64,000 nucleotides of DNA from UBA9611 sp965237595 (GTDB taxonomy: Bacteria > Chloroflexota > Dehalococcoidia > Lucifugimonadales > UBA3495). The notes under the pieces are model-generated. The model saw only the letters and a program-made list of their open reading frames with translations, did not search any database and had not been told where the DNA came from. This document shows positions 25,614-34,265 of this stretch, one piece after another (position 1 is the first letter of the stretch; each line of letters starts with the position of its first letter). The stretch covers positions 434,001 through 498,000 of the forward strand of contig CBDEFY010000001.1 in the NCBI GenBank assembly GCA_965237595.1, given 5' to 3'. The position numbers were made by a program, and so were the translations under genes.

Positions 25614-26453
25614 ATGGCCACATCGGTGCAACCAAAGGACAAGACAGTCAACGTTAACGGCATCAATCTGCATTACCTGGACTGGGGCACGGTCGGTAAG
25701 CCCAAGGTCCTGCTGCTCCACGGACTGAGGGGGCACTGTCACTCGTGGGACGATGTTTCCGCCGAGTTCTGCCGGGACTACCATGTGTTGGCCCTGGACC
25801 AACGTGGACGGGGAGAGAGCGACTGGGCGCCGGGAGGGGATTACTCCAGCCAGGCCTTCGTGGCCGACTTGGAGGGGTTTTGCCAAGCGGTGGGACTGGA
25901 CTCGTTCATTCTGGTGGGTCACTCCATGGGCGGCCGTAACAGCATGGCCTTCGCTGGCCGCAACGCCGATAAGCTTCAGAAGATGGTCGTCGTGGACATC
26001 GGCCCTGACCTGAGTCCCGAAGGCTCAGCACGCATCACCCAAGAAATAAAGGGCGTTCCCGAGGAGTTTGATACCTTCGAGGACGTGTTCGCCCACATGA
26101 ACCAGCAGAACCGGTTTTGCTCCGAGCCGGTGCTCCGCCGCCGCCTGGCCTACGCCACCAAGGAACTTCCCAACGGCAAGGTCGGCTGGCGCTACGACCT
26201 TCAAATAAGAGAACAACGCCGGAACAACACTGGGTCGCCGCAGCCGGACCTTTGGCTCGACTTGCCCAAGATTGGGTGCCCGGTTCTAATCGTCAGAGGC
26301 TCCGAGACCGACACCCTGGGTCTGGAGACCGCCGAGAAGATGTTCCAAGTCCTGCCCGACGGCCAACTGGTCCACGTTGACCGGGCCGCACACATGGTCT
26401 TTGAGGACAATCCCGAGGGCTTCATCCAAGCCCTGCACAAGTTCCTGGATTAA
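25614..26453 (+). CDS. Alpha/beta hydrolase
   Basis: A 279-residue alpha/beta-hydrolase of the AB_hydrolase_1 type. Oxyanion motif LLLHGLRGHCHSW, nucleophile elbow LVGHSMGGRN, Asp near GSETDTL and His in RAAHMVFEDNP complete the triad. The ATG at 25614 has a GGGAGGAAACGAG site and is preferred to one 11 codons upstream. It heads a plus-strand run of hydrolase and amidohydrolase genes. Substrate unknown. Confidence 0.87.
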   Translation: MATSVQPKDKTVNVNGINLHYLDWGTVGKPKVLLLHGLRGHCHSWDDVSAEFCRDYHVLALDQRGRGESDWAPGGDYSSQAFVADLEGFCQAVGLDSFILVGHSMGGRNSMAFAGRNADKLQKMVVVDIGPDLSPEGSARITQEIKGVPEEFDTFEDVFAHMNQQNRFCSEPVLRRRLAYATKELPNGKVGWRYDLQIREQRRNNTGSPQPDLWLDLPKIGCPVLIVRGSETDTLGLETAEKMFQVLPDGQLVHVDRAAHMVFEDNPEGFIQALHKFLD

Positions 26454-26495
26454 CCGCCGATTTCGAGTACTCAATTGTTAGTCGGAAACTAGAAG

Positions 26496-27218
26496 ATGGC
26501 AGCGGAACAGCCCCAATCGCAGGCCCAATCAGTAGAAGAGCTGATGAGCATCCGGGGAGTCGAGAGTATCGAACTCCCCGATGGTGACGTTGGTCAAGGC
26601 CTGCAGTTCCACACCAACCGGGGGAACTTCGACGCCATATTGCACCGCGCGCCTGACGCCGATCAGGCGGTGATCTGGGTCTGCGGCGCCCGCGGCGGGT
26701 TCGGGGGCCCCGGCCCCGGCACCTATGCCCGAATGGCCGAGCAGTTCGCCGGAGACGGTATCACCTCGCTGCGCCTGGACTACCGTGCTGCCAACGATGT
26801 CTTTGAGTGCGCTCTGGACCTGCTGGCTGGGGTGGCCTATCTGAAAGGCGCCGGCCATCAGCCGGTGGTGGTAGTGGGCCATTCATTCGGCGGCGCGGTG
26901 GTCATCGCCGCCGGGGCCAACAGCGCCCACATCAAGGGTGTGGTTGCACTGTCGCCTCAGACTTACGGCGCCGGCATGGCCGGACAGGTGGCCCCACGCA
27001 GGTTATTGGTCGTCCACGGTAAGGCCGACACGCGTCTGCCCTATACCTGCGGCCAGCAGATTTACGACTGGGCCAAAGACCCCAAGGAATTGGTGCTTTA
27101 CGACGGCGCGGAACACCGCCTGGAAGAGTGCCGCGAAGACCTGGAAAGCCTGCTGGGGCGGTGGATCCCGGAGACGTTGGCCGCAGATATTGGACTGGGA
27201 CCGGCTTCCACCCAGTAG
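26496..27218 (+). CDS. Alpha/beta hydrolase (dienelactone hydrolase-like)
   Basis: A 240-residue protein with the nucleophile elbow VVVGHSFGGAVV, Asp in HGKADTRLPYT and His in DGAEHRLEE. The fold lacks a cap domain, as in small dienelactone-hydrolase-type enzymes. It follows the preceding hydrolase by 42 bases and precedes the dihydropyrimidinase gene by 84 bases, so co-transcription is likely. Substrate unknown. Confidence 0.82.
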   Translation: MAAEQPQSQAQSVEELMSIRGVESIELPDGDVGQGLQFHTNRGNFDAILHRAPDADQAVIWVCGARGGFGGPGPGTYARMAEQFAGDGITSLRLDYRAANDVFECALDLLAGVAYLKGAGHQPVVVVGHSFGGAVVIAAGANSAHIKGVVALSPQTYGAGMAGQVAPRRLLVVHGKADTRLPYTCGQQIYDWAKDPKELVLYDGAEHRLEECREDLESLLGRWIPETLAADIGLGPASTQ

Positions 27219-27302
27219 CAAAGTCCCCAAGAACCGGCCAGGGAACAACCCCCGCTCCGGCGGCAACCTTTGCACACGACAAGAAAACCAAAGGAGGACC
27301 AG

Positions 27303-28742
27303 ATGCTGGACGTAGTTATCAAGGGCGGAACAGTGGTTGCGCCGGAAGGCGCGGCGGTGATGGACGTGGGCATCCAGGGCGAACAAATCGCCGCCGTGGC
27401 CGTCCCTGGGACTTTGGACGCCGGCGGCGCCAAGATAATCGACGCCACCGGTAAGATTGTGCTTCCCGGCGGCATCGAGCCCCACACCCACATCAACGTG
27501 CCGGTGCCGGACTATTGGGCCGGCGGCAGAAGCGAAGTATTCACCCAACCTCCCGAAGCCGCCAGCCGCGCCGCAGCCTTCGGCGGCGTCACCACCTACG
27601 TGGACTTCGCCGGCAACCTACCCCTGACTCCAGGGGCAGTGCCGCCCGCCGACCCCATAATGGCTCAGATTGAGAAGCGCCGCCAGACATTCACGGGTCA
27701 TTCTTACACCGACTTCACCTTCCACTACATCCTGGCCGGAGCGGTCTCCCCTCAGACCATCGGCGAGATTGGCGAGGCTATCCAGTCCGGACTGGCCAGC
27801 TTCAAGGTGTTCACCACCTTCTTCGCCAAGATACCCACCGGACACCTATGGGCTGTGTTCCAGGAAGTGGCCAAGCACGGCGGCATGATGGCCGTCCATG
27901 CCGAAGAGGACGACATTGTCTCCTACATGGAGGACAAGCTGGTCAAAGAAGGCAACGACCATGGCAGTAACCTCCACTTGGTGCACAACAACCTTTCCGA
28001 GGACATCGCCTTTCGGAAAGTGATCCGCTTGGCTGAGAGCACCGAGACCGGCATCTATTTCGTCCACACCACGGCCAAAGAGGGTGTGGCCGCCGTGGCC
28101 GAAGCCCGCGCCAAGCAACTGCCCGTCTACGGCGAGGCGCTCCACAACTACCTGGAGTTCACCTGTGAGGACTATAAAAAGCCGGACGGCCTGTCGATAC
28201 ACACCTACCCGGCGATAAAATACCCCGACGACCGCGACGCCCTGCAACAGGGTTTGGCCGACGGCCCCATGTGCACCACCGCCACCGATGAGTGGACTAC
28301 TTACAAGGACGTGAAGCTGTCCGGCGACACCATCAAGACTTTATGCGGCGGCCACAACGGCATCGAGACCCGCATGCCGGTCACCTACACCAAGTTGGTC
28401 GCCACCGGCCGGATCTCTCTGGAGCGCTTCGCCGCCATCACATCTTCCAACGCGGCTAAGATTCTGGGCATGTATCCGCGCAAGGGCGCCATCTTGGTGG
28501 GCAGCGACGCCGACATCGTCCTATTCGACCCTAACATCAAGAAAAAATTGACACTGGCCGATCTGCACGCCGACTCCGACTATTCCATCTGGGAGGGTTT
28601 CGAGTGCAGCGGATATCCGGTGCTGACGATGCTCCGAGGCAAAGTGATTGTCGAAGACGGCAAGCTGTTGGGTGATTCCGGCGACGGCAAATGGCTGCCT
28701 CGCCGGGTGGCCCCCGGCGTTTTGGCCCAGCCCGCGGCCTGA
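27303..28742 (+). CDS. Dihydropyrimidinase / D-hydantoinase family
   Basis: A 479-residue cyclic amidohydrolase. Metal ligands are in GIEPHTHINVPV (HxH), the lysine of LASFKVFTTFF that is carboxylated in this family, MAVHAEED and YFVHTTAKEG. It opens the ring of hydropyrimidines, hydantoins or allantoin. The ATG at 27303 is chosen over the one 11 codons earlier because AAAGGAGG lies just before it. Neighbouring hydrolases may process the ring-opened amide, but this is an inference from position only. Confidence 0.88.
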   Translation: MLDVVIKGGTVVAPEGAAVMDVGIQGEQIAAVAVPGTLDAGGAKIIDATGKIVLPGGIEPHTHINVPVPDYWAGGRSEVFTQPPEAASRAAAFGGVTTYVDFAGNLPLTPGAVPPADPIMAQIEKRRQTFTGHSYTDFTFHYILAGAVSPQTIGEIGEAIQSGLASFKVFTTFFAKIPTGHLWAVFQEVAKHGGMMAVHAEEDDIVSYMEDKLVKEGNDHGSNLHLVHNNLSEDIAFRKVIRLAESTETGIYFVHTTAKEGVAAVAEARAKQLPVYGEALHNYLEFTCEDYKKPDGLSIHTYPAIKYPDDRDALQQGLADGPMCTTATDEWTTYKDVKLSGDTIKTLCGGHNGIETRMPVTYTKLVATGRISLERFAAITSSNAAKILGMYPRKGAILVGSDADIVLFDPNIKKKLTLADLHADSDYSIWEGFECSGYPVLTMLRGKVIVEDGKLLGDSGDGKWLPRRVAPGVLAQPAA

Positions 28743-28796
28743 TTGGTCAGGAGCGGATGCCTGAACCCGAAGACCGCCGGAGACCAACGGAAACCA

Positions 28797-29543
28797 ATGG
28801 ACTATCGCCGCAACCATCAATCACGGCAACTCTTTGATGGAATCGCCGACCAATATGATTGGGTACCCAGCCTCCTTTCCTTTTTTCAGTACCAACGTTG
28901 GAGGCGTTTCCTGGTTTCGCGCTTGCAGGCCGGCCCGGATGCCACAGTCCTGGACCTTTGCACCGGTACCGCTGGCGTGGCGATGCGAACTGCTCGGACT
29001 CACCATTGCCGGGTGGTAGGGGTGGATTTGAGCCCCAAGATGCTCAGCCGGGCCCAGCACAATCTCTCCAGCAGCGGATTGGCCAGCCAAGTACCCTTGG
29101 TGATGGGCAGGGCAGAAAACCTGGCCTTTGCCAACGATTGTTTCGACGCCGTCTGCGTCACATTTTTGCTCCGGTACGTCGACGACCCGGAAGCGACGAT
29201 GCTGGAAATTATTCGAGTCTTGAAGCCAGGCGGACGCCTGATGTCCTTGGAATTCGGTGTGCCGCCAAATCCAGTTGCGCGGGTACTTTGGCACGTTTAC
29301 ACCAGAGGAGTGCTCCCCATGGCCGGGGGATTGGTGTCCCGGGGCTGGCGGAAGGTGGGCGGATTTCTGGGTCCCAGCATCTCCCATCTGTACCAGTCCT
29401 ACACGGAATACGATCTTCGGGAGTTATGGCTCAGCTCGGGGATACGGGACGTGCGAGTGAAACGTCTCTCCTTGGGCGGGGCCGTGGTCATGTGGGGTAC
29501 CAAAAGCGGGTTGAATGAGACCGCAGCGGCCATAGGCCGGTAG
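28797..29543 (+). CDS. UbiE/MenG-type methyltransferase
   Basis: A 248-residue class I SAM-dependent methyltransferase. The SAM motif TVLDLCTGTAGVAM, the VGVDLSPKML acid loop, FDAVCVTFLLRYVDDPEATM and VLKPGGRLMSLEFG match the UbiE/COQ5 family, which methylates the ring of menaquinone or ubiquinone. The ATG at 28797 precedes the conserved FDGIADQYDWVPSLLS segment. The next gene, a UbiA-like membrane protein, follows after 12 bases, which supports a quinone role. Confidence 0.82.
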   Translation: MDYRRNHQSRQLFDGIADQYDWVPSLLSFFQYQRWRRFLVSRLQAGPDATVLDLCTGTAGVAMRTARTHHCRVVGVDLSPKMLSRAQHNLSSSGLASQVPLVMGRAENLAFANDCFDAVCVTFLLRYVDDPEATMLEIIRVLKPGGRLMSLEFGVPPNPVARVLWHVYTRGVLPMAGGLVSRGWRKVGGFLGPSISHLYQSYTEYDLRELWLSSGIRDVRVKRLSLGGAVVMWGTKSGLNETAAAIGR

Positions 29544-29555
29544 GGACGGTATCGC

Positions 29556-30296
29556 ATGGCGACAGGAAAACGGCCTGCGTTTTACGCCCTGCCGGGCACC
29601 GGAGGATGGCAAGACTATCTGAACCTGCTTCATGTGCCATATACGCTATGGCACATGAGTTATGTGGTCCTGGGCGCCACCATTTCCCCAACCATCCACT
29701 TGGACCGGCTGTTGGGCACAATGCTGGCGTTTTTCCTGGCAGTGGGGATCGCGTCCCATGCCCTGGATGAGTTGAATGACCGTCCGCTGGGCACCAAAAT
29801 TCCGCCGGTTGTGCTGGTTTCCCTGGCCGTGGTTTCCCTGGCTGGCGCCGTGGCCTTGGGCGTCGTGGCCGGCATCCTGGAATCCCGGTGGATTTTTGCT
29901 TTCGTCGCTTTCGGCGGATTCATTGTCACATTCTACAATCTGGGCCTCTGGCACAACCGGTTCCACACCGACCTCTGGTTCGCATTCTCGTGGGGGGCGT
30001 TTCCGGTTCTCACCTCCTACTGGGTTAGTGCCTCGCGCTTGGACGTTGCGGTCGTACTAGTGGCCGTGGGTTGCTTCTTCCTGACCCTGGCCCAACGTAC
30101 GCTAAGCACCCCGGTAAGGACCATCCGGCGGAAGGCCCTCAGTGTGGAGGGCTATATTGACCTGGCCAACGGCGAACGGCTAGACCTGGACAGCGAAAGA
30201 ATTATTCTTGTGCCGGAGCGGGCCTTGCTTTTGTTGGGAGCCGCAATCGTGGTGCTGGCGGCCGGCCTATTGGCCTTCCGGCTTCAAACCCAGTAG
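29556..30296 (+). CDS. UbiA-superfamily-like multi-pass membrane protein
   Basis: A 246-residue protein with about six to seven hydrophobic segments. The loop SHALDELNDRPLGTKIP has acidic spacing similar to the first Asp motif of UbiA prenyltransferases, and FYNLGLWHNRFHTDLWFAFS followed by WGAFPVLTSYW resembles the second conserved region. It is divergent and I cannot show that it is an active prenyltransferase. Pairing with the UbiE-like gene suggests a place in quinone or isoprenoid-lipid metabolism. Confidence 0.6.
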   Translation: MATGKRPAFYALPGTGGWQDYLNLLHVPYTLWHMSYVVLGATISPTIHLDRLLGTMLAFFLAVGIASHALDELNDRPLGTKIPPVVLVSLAVVSLAGAVALGVVAGILESRWIFAFVAFGGFIVTFYNLGLWHNRFHTDLWFAFSWGAFPVLTSYWVSASRLDVAVVLVAVGCFFLTLAQRTLSTPVRTIRRKALSVEGYIDLANGERLDLDSERIILVPERALLLLGAAIVVLAAGLLAFRLQTQ

Positions 30297-30349
30297 GGGA
30301 GACGCTTGTTAGCAACCAGCAAAAGTGGGACACATTGGGAGCCGAGAGA

Positions 30350-31336
30350 TCAGGGGCTGGATGGAGGTCTGGTGAGCTCCCTGAGGGCCCTGTTGTAGCG
30401 TCGTCGCCGTTTGGTGGTTTGAGCCTTCACCTCCTTCCTGCGTTGTAGGATCTCTTGCCGTCTTCCCTTGAGCACGTCTGATGGTGTCACGTTGCCCAGA
30501 GCCTTGTGATAGCGCCGGTAGTTGTAGTAGCTGACGAAGGCCGCGATAGCAGCCTCAAGGTCGGCGGGCAACTCATAAGGCACCTGGTTGACGTCCCGTT
30601 TGATGGTCTGGTGGTAGCGCTCCAGCTTCCCGTTGGTCTGAGGGTGGAAAGGAGTTGCTAGGATGTGCTTGATGCCAACCATCCCCAGGTAGTCCCTGAA
30701 TGCTCTTTAGACATAGCCTGGACCGTTGTCACTCAGCAGCCTGGTGCGGTCTGTGACTGGAACTTGGTCCATGCTGGTCGTGTCCACAGCATCCTGGACC
30801 ACCTCGATGAAGGAGTCGGCCGTCATATCTTGCTGAAGCCTGTGAGCCAGGATGAAGCGGGAGTAGTCGTCCATAACGGTGACCAGGTAGTAGTAGCCCC
30901 AACCAACCACCCTGAAGTATGAGGCATCGGTGGCCCACATCTGGTGAGGTCCTGTGGTCTTGCGGTGGTACTCCTTCCCCGCGGCCAACCGCATCTCAGG
31001 CCGCTTCACTAGGCCCTCCCTGCCCAGGATACGGTAGACGCTGGACTCTGAGACTGAGAAGCCGTGGTTGTCGGTGATCCACGCGGCCAGCTGACGGCAG
31101 CTCAGCTCTGGCATCTCTCTGGCTGATAACAGGACTGAGCGTTCTTCCTGAATAGTAAGACGGTTCCATGGTGGCTGATCGCCTTCTGGTCGGTCCTCAA
31201 GTCCTTGTTGGTCTTGGCGTCTGAGCCACCGGTAGTAGGTGCTCTTAGGGATGCCCAGCTCTCTGAGGACCTTTCGCTTGGGGAGGGGAGACGAGGATAC
31301 TTTGGTAACTACCTCTGCCTTCTCCGGGGCGCTCAT
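30350..31336 (-). pseudogene. IS OrfB integrase of copy 2 with the same internal TAA
   Basis: Same 328-codon rve integrase as copy 1, interrupted by TAA at 30707-30709 between the second catalytic Asp (SDNGPGYV) and the catalytic Glu (GKLERYHQT). If the stop is not read through, the two products lack either the Glu or the two Asp residues. The start overlaps orfA by four bases. Confidence 0.9.
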
Positions 31337-31740
31337 CCGCTGGTACCGGTGGCGTCCTGGGGCACGGGGATGGCCGTTTTTTTGAGACGGTACACCTCCA
31401 GCGACAGATCGGCCACTAGCTCCTTGAGTTCCCCGTTCTCTCGCTTGAGCTGCCCTACCTCATGCTGAGTGGCGTCCCGAACCGAGTCACGGGTCAACCT
31501 CTCCTTGCCCGCCTCCATGAACTCTTTGGTCCACGAGTAGTAGGAGTGGGGCTTGATCCCCTCCCGCCGGCACAGGTCGTTGACTGTGACCTCGCGGCGG
31601 AAGCCCTCCAGAACAATTCGGATCTTGTCTTCGGAGGTGTACTTACGTCGGGCAGCCGCCTTCACTGTACGGACGAAAGACCTGGTCTGCTCGCTTCGTT
31701 CCTCGGCGGCCTCTGCTTTGCTTACTTCTAATTGGGACAC
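31333..31740 (-). CDS. IS OrfA (helix-turn-helix), copy 2
   Basis: An intact 135-residue protein with a Tnp_1-type helix-turn-helix (KYTSEDKIRIVLEGFRRE, VNDLCRREGIKPHSYYSWTK) and a C-terminal coiled segment (VGQLKRENGELKELVADLSL). It ends in an ATGA overlap with orfB. In copy 1 it is frameshifted. Confidence 0.88.
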   Translation of the reverse strand: MSQLEVSKAEAAEERSEQTRSFVRTVKAAARRKYTSEDKIRIVLEGFRREVTVNDLCRREGIKPHSYYSWTKEFMEAGKERLTRDSVRDATQHEVGQLKRENGELKELVADLSLEVYRLKKTAIPVPQDATGTSG

Positions 31741-31925
31741 ATCTGCTCCTTTCTGTGGGTAACTCTACCCTCATTTCAGGAGCTCACACCACCCTCCCAC
31801 TCTCGGGTTTTCCTACCCTTATATGTGTCCCATTATCGCTGACGGTCTACAGAGACGCTTAGTGGTTCTGTTATGGGCCAGTTTGCGCACGTCGCCGCCG
31901 ATTAGCGCCAGCGAAAAATTTTAAG

Positions 31926-32666
31926 TCACCTAAGACGTATAATCTCACTTTGGGCGAAGAGGGCACCCACCGTCAGGCCCAGGGCAGGCCCGGCGTACAG
32001 CGACGGCGGAACGCCGATGTCGGCCGGGTATAATTCGCCGACCTGAGCCTCCAGACCGGGCGAACGCAGTCCTTCTTTGGGCAGGGCAAGGGTCATTGTT
32101 GCCGTAGCTCTGATGGCAGGGTCAAAGACGGTCCCGGTGGTGGTATCCACGCCGGACGGAGCGTCCAAAGCCAGGACCGGTACACCCTGCCCGTTGGCCC
32201 ATCGGATCATTTCGGCAGCAGTGCCATTGGGATTACCCTGAAGGCCATAGCCGATTACTCCGTCGATAATCAAATCCGGGCTCTCAGCCGTGTTCAAATC
32301 AGCCGATCGGAACACAGTTACCTGCATTCGACGCAGTATTTCCAGCTGGTGCCCCGGGACCGGGGTGAACTCCTCATCGGGGCAGGTGATAATCACCCTC
32401 ATCTGAGCGCCAAAGTTGTGCAGCCACCGGGCACAGACCAAGCAACCTCCGTCGTTGCCTCCGGCGCCGGCTAGGACCGCAACTTTTCTACCTTGTGGGG
32501 TGCCACCAAAGAACCTTCGACGGGCAAGGTCCGCCAGATTCCGCCCGGCGTTCTCCATCATTTGGATCAGCTCGATATTGAGGTCTTCAACCATTGCCCG
32601 GTCCACCTCTCGCATCTGGTCGGTGGTCAAGTAGGGCACTTCACCCGTGAACACTTCAAATTCCAT
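31926..32666 (-). CDS. nnrE: NAD(P)H-hydrate epimerase (YjeF N-terminal type)
   Basis: A 246-residue stand-alone epimerase that interconverts R- and S-NAD(P)HX, the first step of repairing hydrated NAD(P)H. Family features are the LTTDQMREVDRAMVE start, MMENAGRNLADLA, the VAVLAGAGGNDGGCLVCARW nucleotide loop, LIIDGVIGYGLQG and LALDAPSGVDTTTG. No dehydratase domain is attached or adjacent. It lies 14 bases after the GMC oxidoreductase gene and so may belong to that operon. Confidence 0.9.
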   Translation of the reverse strand: MEFEVFTGEVPYLTTDQMREVDRAMVEDLNIELIQMMENAGRNLADLARRRFFGGTPQGRKVAVLAGAGGNDGGCLVCARWLHNFGAQMRVIITCPDEEFTPVPGHQLEILRRMQVTVFRSADLNTAESPDLIIDGVIGYGLQGNPNGTAAEMIRWANGQGVPVLALDAPSGVDTTTGTVFDPAIRATATMTLALPKEGLRSPGLEAQVGELYPADIGVPPSLYAGPALGLTVGALFAQSEIIRLR

Positions 32667-32680
32667 CGGTTAGGTCCTGA

Positions 32681-34225
32681 TCATTTCAGCCGTTCCAGTA
32701 AGTGGTCGCCCACGCGCAGGGCATTGGCGACGATGGTCAATGTGGGATTCACGGCGGAACTGGATGGGAAAAAGCCGGCATCGACTACGTACAGGTTGTC
32801 CAAGTCATGGGCCTTGCAGTTTTGGTCCAGTACCGAGGATTGAGGGTTCGTGCCGAAGCGAAGAGTCCCGTTCTGGTGGGCAACCCCGGCCAATGGAATT
32901 TTCTTGCTCATGTAGACCGAACAGGGAAATAGGTGGTTTTCGCACCCAATCTCTTTCAGAATTCCACCGAGTTTGTTTATTAGTCGCCGGTGCCCCTCGA
33001 CGTTGTTTTCGGTGTATTGCAACACAACTTGCCCGGTCGAATTGATGGTGACCCGGTTCTCCGGCAGGGGCAGGTCTTCCGATGTCAGCCAAAAATCCAG
33101 GGAGTGTCCTGCCATCTTCTCCAAGGCGCGGCCAGGAATCAGACGCGGCGCGCTTTCCCGGAGCATATCTGCACTGCTCTTGCCCAACATTTGAATGTGA
33201 CCCAGGGGATACCGCCAGTCATCAGACCCAAAGTAGTAGTCGTTGACGCCGATGGTCTTTTGAAACACGGTAGGATTAGGGTGCCGGGACAAGGCCAACA
33301 TTGCCGAGTTGTTGTGGGCCATGTAATGCCGACCGACCGCATCGGAGCTATTGGCCAGTCCATTGGGATGCCGGTCACCGGCGGAACGCAGCAGCAACGC
33401 CGCCGAGTTAACCGCCCCGCATGACACGACCACCACGTCGGCGGAATAGGTCTCTTGTTGTCCGTCCCGCTCCACCACCACGCCGGTTACCGAGCGACCG
33501 TCGGAACCGGTTTCCAGCGAGGTAACTTTGGCATAGGTCAATAAAGTTACGTTGCCCTGTTTCAAAGCCGGTTCCACACAGACCACCTGCGCATCGGCTT
33601 TGGCGTTCACCATACAGGGGAAGCCGTCACAGGTGCCACATCGAATGCAAGGACTCAGATGCCGTTGTGCTTCGTTCAGCATGATGCCCACCGGTAGGGG
33701 GAAGGGCGTGTGTCCAATGCGGCGCAAATCATCGGCCAGTTCTTGGATACGCGGCTCGTTGCTTACCGGTGGATACGGCAACGGTCCGCTTGCCGCAGGT
33801 TCCGTGGGGTCTACGCCCCGCTCGCCGTGCACTTGGTAGAGTTGCTCTGCCTGGGTATAGTAAGGCTCGAAGTCGTCATAGCCCAGCGGCCAAGCTGGCG
33901 AGACCCCGCCGTGATGCTGCAACTCTCCAAAGTCCTCGCGGCGCATCCGTAGCAGCACCGCACCATAGAACTTGGTATTGCCACCTACGAAGTAGTGCTG
34001 GCCCGGCTGAAACTCCTTGCCGTTACCGTCCAACCAGTTTTCGGCATTGTTGTACCGGCCTTTTACGAAGACCTCCCTGGAGTCCCAGTTTTCCTTCTCC
34101 CGGCTCAAAAACCCGCCACGTTCCAGAATCAGGACGCGCTTACCCGACGGAGCCAAACGGTAGGCGAGGGTACCCCCACCGGCGCCGCTGCCGATGATTA
34201 TTACATCGTATTGGTTCTGCTGCAC
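32681..34225 (-). CDS. GMC-family FAD-dependent oxidoreductase
   Basis: A 514-residue flavoprotein. It opens with an FAD-binding Rossmann motif IIGSGAGGGTLAYRLA and ERGG, has the substrate segment YFVGGNTKFYGAVLLRMR, and a C-terminal VDAGFFPSSSAVNPTLTIVA closure with the active-site Asn-Pro. A cysteine-rich insertion, CIRCGTCDGFPCMVNAKAD, is typical of a subgroup of sugar/alcohol oxidoreductases. It likely oxidises a sugar or alcohol. The neighbouring glucose-dehydrogenase-like gene supports a sugar role. Confidence 0.87.
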   Translation of the reverse strand: MQQNQYDVIIIGSGAGGGTLAYRLAPSGKRVLILERGGFLSREKENWDSREVFVKGRYNNAENWLDGNGKEFQPGQHYFVGGNTKFYGAVLLRMRREDFGELQHHGGVSPAWPLGYDDFEPYYTQAEQLYQVHGERGVDPTEPAASGPLPYPPVSNEPRIQELADDLRRIGHTPFPLPVGIMLNEAQRHLSPCIRCGTCDGFPCMVNAKADAQVVCVEPALKQGNVTLLTYAKVTSLETGSDGRSVTGVVVERDGQQETYSADVVVVSCGAVNSAALLLRSAGDRHPNGLANSSDAVGRHYMAHNNSAMLALSRHPNPTVFQKTIGVNDYYFGSDDWRYPLGHIQMLGKSSADMLRESAPRLIPGRALEKMAGHSLDFWLTSEDLPLPENRVTINSTGQVVLQYTENNVEGHRRLINKLGGILKEIGCENHLFPCSVYMSKKIPLAGVAHQNGTLRFGTNPQSSVLDQNCKAHDLDNLYVVDAGFFPSSSAVNPTLTIVANALRVGDHLLERLK

Positions 34226-34265
34226 CGTTTTGTCTCGCCTCCACCGGTGGACTGCGAAGTAGTAG

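Larger units (their letters stand above)
30307..31851 (-). mobile_element. Two-gene rve-type insertion sequence, copy 2 (1545 bp)
   Basis: Same element as at 21399-22944, one base shorter, with only a few differences. Ends TGTTAGCAACC and GACGGTCTACA are flanked by GAGACGCT on both sides (30299-30306 and 31852-31859), a clean target duplication of 6-8 bp depending on the exact ends. It inserted downstream of the UbiA-like gene and just after the YjeF-type gene. The clean duplication shows that this copy arrived by transposition. Confidence 0.93.
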
